From: Nocardioides sp. SLBN-35 | GTDB taxonomy: Bacteria > Actinomycetota > Actinomycetes > Propionibacteriales > Nocardioidaceae | Reading direction: 5' to 3' | DNA length: 64,000 nt | Assembly: GCF_006715725.1 (NCBI RefSeq) | Contig: NZ_VFNU01000001.1 | Span: 558,001 to 622,000, forward strand | Part shown: in pieces, positions 9,030 to 16,629 of the stretch | Layout of the letters: every line of letters starts with the position of its first letter | How positions within the stretch are numbered: position 1 is the first letter of the stretch | Translations under genes and position numbers: made by a program | Notes under the pieces: generated by a model | Told to the model about the DNA's origin: nothing | What the model saw: only the letters and a program-made list of their open reading frames with translations | Database searches by the model: none

Positions 9030-10760
9030 GTGAGTGACCTTGCCAGTGACGCCGCGGACCAGCCCGCCACCTTCGCCGACCTCGGTCTCGGTGACCGCAT
9101 CCTGAAGGCTCTCAAGGACATCGGCTACGAGTCGCCGTCCGCGATCCAGGCCGAGACCATCCCCCACCTCCTCGAGGGGCGCGACGTGATGGGCCTCGCG
9201 CAGACCGGCACGGGCAAGACCGCCGCGTTCGCGCTGCCGATCCTCGACCAGCTCGACCTCGCGCAGAAGACCCCGCAGGCGCTGGTCCTCGCGCCGACCC
9301 GCGAGCTCGCGCTCCAGGTGTGCGAGGCGTTCGAGAAGTACGCCGCCAACCTGCGCGGTGTCCACGTGCTCCCCGTCTACGGCGGCCAGGGCTACGGCGT
9401 CCAGCTGTCCGCGCTGCGCCGCGGCGTCCACATCGTCGTCGGCACGCCCGGACGGATCATGGACCACCTCGAGAAGGGCACCCTCGACCTCACCGAGCTG
9501 CGCTTCCTGGTCCTCGACGAGGCCGACGAGATGCTCAACATGGGCTTCGCCGAGGACGTCGAGACGATCCTCGCCGACACGCCCTCGGAGAAGCAGGTGG
9601 CGCTGTTCTCGGCGACCATGCCGAAGCAGATCAAGTCGCTGTCGGCGAAGTACCTGAAGAACCCGGTCGAGATCGCGATCGAGCGCAAGACCCGCACCGC
9701 CGAGAACATCAAGCAGCGCTACCTGATGGTCAGCTACCCGCAGAAGGTCGACGCGCTGACCCGGATCCTCGAGGTCGAGAACTTCGAGGGCGCGATCGTG
9801 TTCGTGCGCACCAAGAACGAGACCGAGACGCTGGCCGAGAAGCTGCGCGCCCGCGGCTACAGCGCGGCCGCGATCAACGGCGACATCGTGCAGGCCCAGC
9901 GCGAGCGCACCGTCAACCAGCTCAAGGACGGCAAGCTCGACATCCTGGTCGCCACCGACGTCGCGGCCCGCGGCATCGACGTCCCCCGGATCAGCCACGT
10001 CTTCAACTACGACATCCCCACCGACACCGAGGCCTACGTCCACCGGATCGGCCGCACCGGCCGCGCCGGCCGCAGCGGTGACGCGATCTCCTTCATCACC
10101 CCGCGCGAGCGCTACCTCCTCAAGCACATCGAGAAGGCCACCCGCTCCACGCTGGAGCAGATGCAGCTCCCGAGCGTCGACGCGATCAACGTCTCGCGCC
10201 TGAGCCGCTTCGACGACCAGATCACCGCCGCCCTCGAGTCGCCGCAGATCGACTTCTTCCGCGACGTCGTCGGCCACTACATCCGCGAGCACGACGTGCC
10301 GGAGGCCGACGTCGCCGCGGCGCTGGCCATCGCGCTGCAGGGCGACACCCCGCTGCTGCTGGAGGAGGAGCCGGAGCCGGAGCGCCGTCCGCGCCGGGAG
10401 TACGACGACCGCGGCGACCGCGGCGAGCGCCGGGGCGGGGACCGCGACCGGGGTGAGCGGGGCAGCCGGGACCGTGCCCCGCGCTCGGGCGGCAACCTCC
10501 AGGCCTACAAGATCCAGGTCGGCAAGCGGCACCGCGTCGAGCCCCGCCAGATCGTCGGCGCGCTCGCCAACGAGGGCGGCCTCGACCGCCGCGACTTCGG
10601 CAAGATCACCATCCGCCCCGACTACTCGATCGTCGAGCTGCCGGCCCGGCTGACCGAGGACCAGTGGGAGCGGCTCAAGAGCACCCGGATCAGCGGCAAG
10701 CTGATCGAGCTGGCCAAGGACTACGGACCGCCGAACCGCTCGCGCAAGCCCCGCGACTGA
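9030..10760 (+). CDS. deaD: DEAD-box ATP-dependent RNA helicase (CsdA/DeaD-like)
   Basis: A 576-residue RNA helicase. The Q motif lies around residues 14-41, motif I is AQTGTGKT (57-64), motif II is DEAD (163-166), motif III is SAT near 195, and motif VI is HRIGRTGRAGR. After the helicase core comes an acidic then Arg/Gly/Asp-rich linker and a DbpA-type RNA-binding domain (about 485-565). It probably unwinds structured RNA in ribosome assembly, as in CsdA/DeaD proteins. The GTG start at 9030 has a TAGTCT -10 box 6 bases upstream, so the mRNA should be leaderless. The 171-base gap to the divergent nuclease holds no other gene that I can see. Confidence 0.95.
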   Translation: MSDLASDAADQPATFADLGLGDRILKALKDIGYESPSAIQAETIPHLLEGRDVMGLAQTGTGKTAAFALPILDQLDLAQKTPQALVLAPTRELALQVCEAFEKYAANLRGVHVLPVYGGQGYGVQLSALRRGVHIVVGTPGRIMDHLEKGTLDLTELRFLVLDEADEMLNMGFAEDVETILADTPSEKQVALFSATMPKQIKSLSAKYLKNPVEIAIERKTRTAENIKQRYLMVSYPQKVDALTRILEVENFEGAIVFVRTKNETETLAEKLRARGYSAAAINGDIVQAQRERTVNQLKDGKLDILVATDVAARGIDVPRISHVFNYDIPTDTEAYVHRIGRTGRAGRSGDAISFITPRERYLLKHIEKATRSTLEQMQLPSVDAINVSRLSRFDDQITAALESPQIDFFRDVVGHYIREHDVPEADVAAALAIALQGDTPLLLEEEPEPERRPRREYDDRGDRGERRGGDRDRGERGSRDRAPRSGGNLQAYKIQVGKRHRVEPRQIVGALANEGGLDRRDFGKITIRPDYSIVELPARLTEDQWERLKSTRISGKLIELAKDYGPPNRSRKPRD

Positions 10761-10776
10761 CCTACCCTCGGACCCC

Positions 10777-11355
10777 ATGGGGGGTCTGCGTCGCTCGGCC
10801 GCGCCCGCTGCACTCGCAGCGGGCGCGCTGCTGCTGAGTGCCTGCGGCAGCACCACTGCTCCCGCTGCCGAGCCGGCTGACGCAGCGGTGGCCACCTCGG
10901 CGGCACCCCCGCCGACCCCGCGCGAGGCGGATCCGTCGCGCTCGGGCGCCCGGGTCGACGTACCCACGGTCGAGATCATGGCGGCGCTCGCCCGGCGGGC
11001 CGAGCGGATCGCGAAGAAGCTGCCGGCGGTGATCGTCCCGGCCGAGGTCGACCCCGCGTCGAACCGCGGCCTGGGCTACCGCGAGATGATCGAGTTCGGC
11101 TTCCCTGCCGACCAGTGGCCCTACCTCGACGCGCTGTGGCAGCGCGAGTCCGGCTGGAACCACCTCGCCGAGAACCGCAGCTCCGGCGCCTACGGCATCC
11201 CGCAGTCCCTGCCGGCCACCAAGATGGCCGTCGTCGGCAGCGACTGGCGCACCAACCCCGAGACCCAGATCCGGTGGGGGCTGGCCTACATCGCCGCGCG
11301 GTACGGCAACGTCCAACGCGCCTGGGAGCACTCGCAGCGCACCGGCTGGTACTGA
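10777..11355 (+). CDS. Lytic transglycosylase-like lipoprotein
   Basis: A 192-residue lipoprotein with lipobox LSAC (Cys at about residue 24). The C-terminal part has the soluble lytic transglycosylase pattern: a Trp-Gln-Arg-Glu-Ser-Gly-Trp segment (WQRESGWN) with the likely catalytic Glu, then SSGAYGIPQSLP, and a final IRWGLAYIAARYGN. This fold is shared with Rpf-like and Slt-type cell-wall hydrolases. It should act on peptidoglycan at the outer face of the membrane. It ends 31 bases before a palindrome and converges on a flavoprotein gene. Confidence 0.88.
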   Translation: MGGLRRSAAPAALAAGALLLSACGSTTAPAAEPADAAVATSAAPPPTPREADPSRSGARVDVPTVEIMAALARRAERIAKKLPAVIVPAEVDPASNRGLGYREMIEFGFPADQWPYLDALWQRESGWNHLAENRSSGAYGIPQSLPATKMAVVGSDWRTNPETQIRWGLAYIAARYGNVQRAWEHSQRTGWY

Positions 11356-11386
11356 ACTCGCTGCTGCGCGTGGCCGGTGTTGACGT

Positions 11387-11443
11387 CGCAACTACCGAAT
11401 TTGCGGTGCTGGCGCCGATTCCGCGACGAATTCGGTAGTTGCG
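11387..11443. repeat. Intergenic palindrome (15-bp stem) between convergent genes
   Basis: Arms CGCAACTACCGAATT (11387-11401) and AATTCGGTAGTTGCG (11429-11443) are perfect complements around a 27-base loop. The arms are far less GC-rich than the surroundings. It lies between two convergent genes and could serve as a bidirectional terminator, but there is no T tract and the sequence looks like an inserted palindromic element. Confidence 0.8.
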
Positions 11444-11462
11444 TCGCAGCCAGGCCAGCCCC

Positions 11463-12407
11463 TCAGGTCAGGCGGGCGAGCGCCGCGTCCTGCACGCACG
11501 CGGCCGCGGCCATCATCCCGGCGGCGGCGGCCACCAGCACCGACGCCATCGGCATCGGCAGGCCCGGGCCCTGGGCGAGGTCACCGGCGGCGTAGACGCC
11601 GGGGACGCTCGTGCGGCCGAAGGCGTCGACCACCACGGCGCCGACCTCGGAGGTCTCCAGTGCGAGCTGCTCGGCGAACGGCGCGGCCTGCTCCCACTCG
11701 GTCTTCACGAGCAGCCCGCCCAGCGCGAGCTCCTCGCCGCCGGCGAGGGTGACGACCAGGCCCGCCCCCTCCTTGCGTACGGCGACCAGCCGGTCGGTCA
11801 CCACGCCGGCACCCGTCCGGTCGAGCGACGCCGCGGTCGCCTCGTCGAGGTCGGCGCCGTCGGTGAGCACGACGCGGTCCTCGGCGATCGGCTGCACCAT
11901 CGACGCCATCGCGGCCACGTGGGGCGCGGAGCCGAGGATCCCGACGCGGGTGCCGGCGTACTCGTGGCCGTGGCAGAACGGGCAGTGCGCCACCAGGTCG
12001 CCGAAGTTCTCCGCGATGCCGGGGACGTCGGGCAGGGTGTCGCGGACGCCGGTGGCGAGGAGCACCCGCCGGGCGCGCACGGGCTCCTCGCCCTCGATCT
12101 CGAGGAGGAAGTCGCCGAGCTCGCCGGAGATCCGGGTGACGCCGGTGCCGACGACGTCGAGGAAGTGCACGTCGTCGTAGGCCTCCGCGTCCTTGCGGGC
12201 CGCGAGCCGGAGCTCGGCGGGCGGTGCGCCGTCGTGGCCGAGGAAGTTGTGCATGTGGCCGGTCGGGTCGTTGCGGTAGCGGTCGGTGCCGATCACGACG
12301 GTCGAGCGGTGCATCCGGCCGAGGGTCTGGGCGGCCTGGAGGCCAGCGGATCCGGCGCCGACCACGGCGACGTCGTACAGCGTCGGTGAGGAAGTGGAGT
12401 TGATCAT
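11463..12407 (-). CDS. FAD/NAD(P)-dependent oxidoreductase, thioredoxin-reductase-like
   Basis: A 314-residue flavoprotein. The N-terminal FAD site is GAGSAG (residues 17-22), a second nucleotide-binding loop is GILGSAP near residue 157, and between them is a CPFC pair (C142, C145) in the position of the redox-active CxxC of thioredoxin reductases. The C-terminal GVYAAGDLA is the second FAD motif. The actual electron acceptor is not clear; many actinobacterial paralogues do not reduce thioredoxin. It is divergent from a MerR regulator whose dyad sits exactly in this gene's promoter, so it is probably switched by that regulator. The -10 box CAGGCT ends 7 bases before the ATG. Confidence 0.92.
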   Translation of the reverse strand: MINSTSSPTLYDVAVVGAGSAGLQAAQTLGRMHRSTVVIGTDRYRNDPTGHMHNFLGHDGAPPAELRLAARKDAEAYDDVHFLDVVGTGVTRISGELGDFLLEIEGEEPVRARRVLLATGVRDTLPDVPGIAENFGDLVAHCPFCHGHEYAGTRVGILGSAPHVAAMASMVQPIAEDRVVLTDGADLDEATAASLDRTGAGVVTDRLVAVRKEGAGLVVTLAGGEELALGGLLVKTEWEQAAPFAEQLALETSEVGAVVVDAFGRTSVPGVYAAGDLAQGPGLPMPMASVLVAAAAGMMAAAACVQDAALARLT

Positions 12408-12414
12408 GGGCCCC

Positions 12415-12445
12415 AGCCTGTGACTTCATGTGAACATGAAGTCAA
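12415..12445 (-). promoter_or_regulatory. MerR-type promoter and operator for the flavoprotein gene
   Basis: On the minus strand: -35 TTGACT (12445-12440), a 19-base spacer, -10 CAGGCT (12420-12415), then 7 bases to the ATG. The long spacer is the hallmark of MerR-family activation. The dyad GACTTCATGT/ACATGAAGTC with a 2-base centre (12422-12443) fills the spacer and overlaps the start codon of the divergent merR gene. Confidence 0.82.
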
Positions 12446-12873
12446 GTACCCGGGACATCCGGTGGTCGGTGGGCGAGCTGGCTGCACGCTTCGAGCTCGA
12501 GACCCACGTGTTGCGGCACTGGGAGGACAAGGGCCTGCTGCACCCGCAGCGCGACTCCGCGGGCCGGCGGGTCTACGGCGAGGACGACGCGTACCGGGTG
12601 GCCGCGATCCTCGCGAGCAAGGCGTCGGGGATGAGCCTCGACCAGATCCGCACCCTCGTCGACGCGTCCGTGGAGGGCCGGCGCGACGCGCTGCGCGCCC
12701 ACCTCGACGAGCTCGACCGGCGCCAGGCAGAGCTCGAGCGCTCGCGGCACATGACGAAGCACGCGCTCGAGTGCCGCGCGCACGACATCACCACCTGCCC
12801 CGGATTCCAGGCCCACGTCTCCGACATCGTCGACGGCACCACCCAGGGCATCCGGTTCCTCGCCAGCCACTGA
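12430..12873 (+). CDS. MerR family transcriptional regulator
   Basis: A 147-residue regulator. The winged helix-turn-helix is at residues 12-50 (WSVGELAARFELETHVLRHW, then RVYGEDD), followed by a long dimerisation helix (about 80-112). Two cysteines near the end (C115 and C123, in LECRAHDITTC) could sense oxidation or metal, which fits a divergent flavin reductase as target. The GTG at 12430 and an in-frame ATG at 12436 both lie inside the operator dyad, so binding should repress its own gene while activating the neighbour. The signal is unknown. Confidence 0.93.
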   Translation: MNMKSSTRDIRWSVGELAARFELETHVLRHWEDKGLLHPQRDSAGRRVYGEDDAYRVAAILASKASGMSLDQIRTLVDASVEGRRDALRAHLDELDRRQAELERSRHMTKHALECRAHDITTCPGFQAHVSDIVDGTTQGIRFLASH

Positions 12874-12921
12874 CGCGGCTGACGCGCGGTCGTGGCGGAC
12901 CCGGCTGGTAGAACCTTCACC

Positions 12922-14859
12922 ATGCGGCGGACCTCGGCAGCCCTCACCTCCCTGCTCGTGCTCGGAGGCGTCCTGAGCGCGTGCTCCGGCAGCGACACCG
13001 ACGGCGCCGAGGCCGTGGCCAAGCAGCTGGCCGGCGCGCTGGCCGCGGCCGCGACCCCGCAGGCCGGCGAGGCGAGCAAGGCCCCGGACCCGCTCGCCTC
13101 GGTCCCGTTCACGGGCACCGACTCCGCGACGGTGGCCGAGGCGTACGCCGCCATCGTCGACGACATGGACGGCGTCGTCCCCACCGTCGCGGTCGGCAAG
13201 GTCGACGCGGAGGCCGAGAAGCCGACCGCCACCCTGCGCTGGTCCTGGCCGGTGGTCGACGGTGCCGACCCGTGGGCCTACGAGACGACCGTCGCGCTGA
13301 GCCACCAGGGTGACAAGTGGTCGGTGGGCTGGGCGCCCGACGTCGTCGCCCCCGACCTGGCCGAGGGCGAGACCCTCGACGCGGTCACCCAGCCGACGGA
13401 CCGTGGCGACATCACCGGCGCCGGCGGCACGGTCCTGGTGACCGAGCGCGCGGTGGTCCGGGTCGGGATCGACCGGTCCAAGGTCGACGCCGCGGCCGCG
13501 CCGGACTCAGCGCGCGCCCTCGCGAAGCTGGTCGGCGTCGACGTGAAGCCCTACGTCAAGGCGGTCAGCGGCGCCGGGCCGCGCGCCTTCGTCGAGGCGA
13601 TCACCTACCGCTCCGGCGAGGAGCCGGCGGGCTTCGCCGACGCGCTCGGCGCCATCGTCGGTGCTACGACGGTCGATGCCGAGCTCGCCCTCGCGCCCAG
13701 CCGCGACTTCGCCGCGCCGATCCTCGGCCGGGTCGGACCGGTGACCGCCGAGATGGTCGAGAAGCACCCCGACACCTACCGCTCCGGCGACGTCGCCGGA
13801 CTCTCCGGCCTTCAGGCGCGCTACGACGACCAGCTGCGCGGGAGCGTCGGCCGGGTCGTCGACGTGGTCCCCGCGCCGGACAGCAAGGACCCTGGCGCCG
13901 ACAGGCGTGAGGTCTACCGCCACGACGCGACCCCCGGCCGGCCGCTCGCGATCACCCTCGACGAGCGGCTGCAGACCCTCGCCGAGCAGGTCCTCGCCAA
14001 AACCGGTCCGGCCGCGGCCCTGGTGGCGCTGCGCCCGAGCGACGGGGCGATCCTCGCGGCCGCCAACGACGCGGCCACCGGCGGCCAGAACTACGCCACC
14101 TTCGGTCAGTTCGCGCCCGGGTCGACGTTCAAGATCGTCACCTCGCTGGCCCTGCTGCGCGCCGGCCTCACGCCCGACAGTCCGGTGGAGTGCACGCCGA
14201 CGGTGACCGTCGACGGCCGCCAGTTCAAGAACTACTCCGACTACCCGTCGTCCGCGCTCGGGACGATCCCGTTGCGTGAGGCGGTCGCGCAGTCGTGCAA
14301 CACCGCGCTGATCGGCCAGCGAGATGCGCTCGGCAAGGGCGACCTCGCGTCGGCGGCGGCGACCCTCGGCCTGGGCATCGACCACGACCTCGGCTTCCCG
14401 GCGTTCTTCGGGGAGGTCCCCGACCCGGCCAGCGAGACCGAGGCCGCGGCGTCGCTGATCGGCCAGGGCAAGGTGCTGGCCTCGCCGATGGCGATGGCCA
14501 CCGTGATCGCCAGCGTCCAGGCCGGCACGACCGTCGTACCCCGTCTCGTCGACCAGGTCGACGTCAGCGTCCCCGCCGAGGCCACGCCGCTCGCCGCCGG
14601 CGAGGCCGACCAGCTGCGCGCGATCCTGCGCCAGGTCGTCACCGAGGGCAGCGGCCGCGGCCTGGCCGACGTCCCGGGACCGCCGGTGATCGCCAAGACC
14701 GGCACCGCCGAGTACGCCGACGGCGACACCATCCGCACCCACGCCTGGATGGTCGCCGCGCAGGGTGACCTCGCCGTCGCGGTCTACGTCGAGACGGGCG
14801 AGTCCGGCTCCCAGACCGCGGGTCCGCTGCTCGAGGCCTTCCTCCGTGGCGCACGCTGA
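12922..14859 (+). CDS. Penicillin-binding protein (class B-type transpeptidase) lipoprotein
   Basis: A 645-residue peptidoglycan transpeptidase. The N-terminus is a lipoprotein signal with lipobox LSAC, then an NTF2-like (MecA N-terminal) domain to about residue 140, a dimerisation domain, and the transpeptidase domain. Catalytic motifs are in order: STFK near residue 399 (Ser nucleophile), SCN near 459 (SxN) and KTGTAEY near 592. It therefore resembles MecA/PBP2-like enzymes with a lipid anchor instead of a TM helix. The start at 12922 is supported by TAGAAC 7 bases upstream and by the signal peptide. Confidence 0.94.
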   Translation: MRRTSAALTSLLVLGGVLSACSGSDTDGAEAVAKQLAGALAAAATPQAGEASKAPDPLASVPFTGTDSATVAEAYAAIVDDMDGVVPTVAVGKVDAEAEKPTATLRWSWPVVDGADPWAYETTVALSHQGDKWSVGWAPDVVAPDLAEGETLDAVTQPTDRGDITGAGGTVLVTERAVVRVGIDRSKVDAAAAPDSARALAKLVGVDVKPYVKAVSGAGPRAFVEAITYRSGEEPAGFADALGAIVGATTVDAELALAPSRDFAAPILGRVGPVTAEMVEKHPDTYRSGDVAGLSGLQARYDDQLRGSVGRVVDVVPAPDSKDPGADRREVYRHDATPGRPLAITLDERLQTLAEQVLAKTGPAAALVALRPSDGAILAAANDAATGGQNYATFGQFAPGSTFKIVTSLALLRAGLTPDSPVECTPTVTVDGRQFKNYSDYPSSALGTIPLREAVAQSCNTALIGQRDALGKGDLASAAATLGLGIDHDLGFPAFFGEVPDPASETEAAASLIGQGKVLASPMAMATVIASVQAGTTVVPRLVDQVDVSVPAEATPLAAGEADQLRAILRQVVTEGSGRGLADVPGPPVIAKTGTAEYADGDTIRTHAWMVAAQGDLAVAVYVETGESGSQTAGPLLEAFLRGAR

Positions 14860-14924
14860 CCATGCACCCGGGACCAAGGTCCCGGGCAGCGGGGGACGAC
14901 CGGAGGAAATCTCTGCGTGAGGTC

Positions 14925-14952
14925 TTGTCCCTCACCGTCGGCGCGCTAGAGT
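14925..14952 (+). promoter_or_regulatory. Promoter of candidate small RNA
   Basis: -35 TTGTCC (14925-14930), 16-base spacer, -10 TAGAGT (14947-14952). Expected transcription start near 14958, where the first stem of the candidate RNA begins. No coding frame follows before the terminator. Confidence 0.6.
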
Positions 14953-14957
14953 GGCAT

Positions 14958-15035
14958 CAGTCGTACTTCGGAGGGAGCACCGATACGACTGAGCCCCTCG
15001 TCGACCCCATGCGATGAGGGGCTCTCTCCGTTTTT
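14958..15035 (+). ncRNA. Candidate structured small RNA with intrinsic terminator
   Basis: About 78 nt. The first stem is CAGTCGT (14958-14964) with ACGACTG (14985-14991), its loop holding GGAGGGAG. The second stem is GAGCCCCTC (14991-14999) with GAGGGGCTC (15016-15024), followed by TTTTT (15031-15035), a textbook intrinsic terminator that is rare in such GC-rich DNA. GGAGGGAG (14970-14977) can also pair with CTCTCTCC (15022-15029), so two folds may compete. The downstream dehydrogenase has its own leaderless promoter, which argues for an independent RNA, though an attenuator is possible. I cannot assign a known family. Confidence 0.6.
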
Positions 15036-15091
15036 CACCCCCGACGTCCTCGGGGGTTCTGGCCGTTGCCCGGCAGTGCCAGAGTGGGCCC

Positions 15092-16561
15092 ATGACCTTC
15101 CGCGAACGCCTTGCCCACCTGCTCCCGGAGTCGCGTCGCCAGCTGTACGTCGGCGGCAGCTGGGTCCCCTCGGGCAGCGGTGCCCGGATCGACGTGCTGG
15201 ACCCGGCGGACGGGTCGGTGCTGACCGACGTCGCGGACGGCACCCTCGACGACGCCCGAGCCGCACTCGATGCGGCGGCCGGTGCCCAGGAGTCGTGGGC
15301 GGCGACCCCGCCGCGCGAGCGCGGGGAGATCCTGCGCCGGGCGTTCGGCCTGGTCACCGAGCACGCCGACGACCTCGCGCTGGTGATGAGCCTCGAGATG
15401 GGCAAGCCGATCGCCGAGGCGAAGGGCGAGGTGACCTACGGGGCGGAGTTCCTGCGCTGGTTCTCCGAGGAGGCGGTGCGCATCCACGGCCGCTGGATGC
15501 AGAACCCGGCCGGCGGCAGCCGGCTGCTGACCGTCCGCAAGCCGGTCGGCCCGTGCCTGTTCATCACCCCGTGGAACTTCCCGCTGGCCATGGGCACCCG
15601 CAAGATCGGCCCGGCCGTGGCGGCCGGCTGCACGATGGTGGTCAAGCCCGCCTCGCAGACCCCGCTGACCATGCTCCTGCTCGCGGCGCTGCTGGCCGAG
15701 GCGGGCCTGCCGGCCGGCGTGCTCAACGTCGTGACCACCTCCGACTCCGGCGGCCTGTCCAAGACCCTCCAGGCCGACCCGCGGCTGCGGAAGGTGAGCT
15801 TCACCGGCTCGACCGGCGTCGGCAGGTCGCTGGTCGAGCAGTCGGCCGGTCAGCTGCAGCGGATGTCGATGGAGCTCGGCGGCAATGCGCCCTTCCTGGT
15901 CTTCGCCGACGCCGACCTCGACGCCGCCGTCGACGGCGCGATGATCGCCAAGATGCGCAACATGGGGGAGGCCTGCACCTCCGCGAACCGGTTCCTCGTC
16001 GAGGCCTCGGTGGCCGAGGAGTTCGGCGCCAGGCTCGCCGAGCGGATGGGCGGCCTGCGGGTCGGTCGCGGCCAGGACGTCGGTGTCCAGGTCGGCCCGC
16101 TCATCGACGCCAAGGCGGTCACCTCCGTCTCCGCCCTGGTCGACGACGCCGTCGACCGCGGCGCCCGCCTGCTGACCGGAGGCAAGGCTCCCGGCGGCGA
16201 CGGCTTCTTCTTCCCGCCGACGGTGCTGGCCGACGTACCCGCAGACGCGGATGCGGTCCGCAACGAGATCTTCGGACCGGTCGCCCCGATCACCACCTTC
16301 ACCTCCGAGGACGAGGCGATCCGGCTGGCCAACTCCACCGAGTACGGCCTCGCCGCCTACGCCTTCACCCGCGACCTGGCCCGCACCATCCGCCTCGCCG
16401 AGCGCCTCGAGACCGGCATGCTCGGCATCAACACCGGCCTGGTCTCCAACCCGGCCGCGCCGTTCGGCGGCGTGAAGGCGAGCGGGTTCGGGCGCGAGGG
16501 CGGGTTCGAGGGGATCGAGGAGTACCTCGACACCACGTACGTCGCGCTGCCGGTCACCTGA
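15092..16561 (+). CDS. gabD: NAD(P)-dependent succinate-semialdehyde dehydrogenase
   Basis: A 489-residue aldehyde dehydrogenase. Markers are PWNFPLAMGTRKIGPA (cofactor-binding region), FTGSTGVGRSL (Rossmann loop), the general-base Glu E261 in ELGGNAPF, and nucleophile C295 in GEACTSANRF. The GEAC-TSANR form and NAPF are typical of the succinate-semialdehyde dehydrogenase group, which feeds 4-aminobutyrate carbon into succinate, but related aldehydes cannot be excluded. The start at 15092 is fixed by TTCTGG, a 17-base spacer and CAGAGT 6 bases before the ATG (leaderless). A strong hairpin follows the stop. Confidence 0.92.
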   Translation: MTFRERLAHLLPESRRQLYVGGSWVPSGSGARIDVLDPADGSVLTDVADGTLDDARAALDAAAGAQESWAATPPRERGEILRRAFGLVTEHADDLALVMSLEMGKPIAEAKGEVTYGAEFLRWFSEEAVRIHGRWMQNPAGGSRLLTVRKPVGPCLFITPWNFPLAMGTRKIGPAVAAGCTMVVKPASQTPLTMLLLAALLAEAGLPAGVLNVVTTSDSGGLSKTLQADPRLRKVSFTGSTGVGRSLVEQSAGQLQRMSMELGGNAPFLVFADADLDAAVDGAMIAKMRNMGEACTSANRFLVEASVAEEFGARLAERMGGLRVGRGQDVGVQVGPLIDAKAVTSVSALVDDAVDRGARLLTGGKAPGGDGFFFPPTVLADVPADADAVRNEIFGPVAPITTFTSEDEAIRLANSTEYGLAAYAFTRDLARTIRLAERLETGMLGINTGLVSNPAAPFGGVKASGFGREGGFEGIEEYLDTTYVALPVT

Positions 16562-16567
16562 GCCCGG

Positions 16568-16594
16568 CCGGCCACCGATGAAATCGGTGGCCGG
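16568..16594 (+). terminator. Hairpin after gabD
   Basis: Arms CCGGCCACCGAT (16568-16579) and ATCGGTGGCCGG (16583-16594) are perfect, with a GAA loop. There is no T tract. Seven bases after the stop codon, so it is probably the transcript end or a 3' stabiliser. Confidence 0.7.
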
Positions 16595-16629
16595 TGTCGG
16601 TCCTCACGGGCAGACTCCCTAGGACCGCC

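Noticed and set aside
14991..15035. Terminator considered as an attenuator of gabD
   Set aside because: gabD has TTCTGG-17-CAGAGT 6 bases before its ATG, so it is probably transcribed independently; kept as a small-RNA candidate instead.
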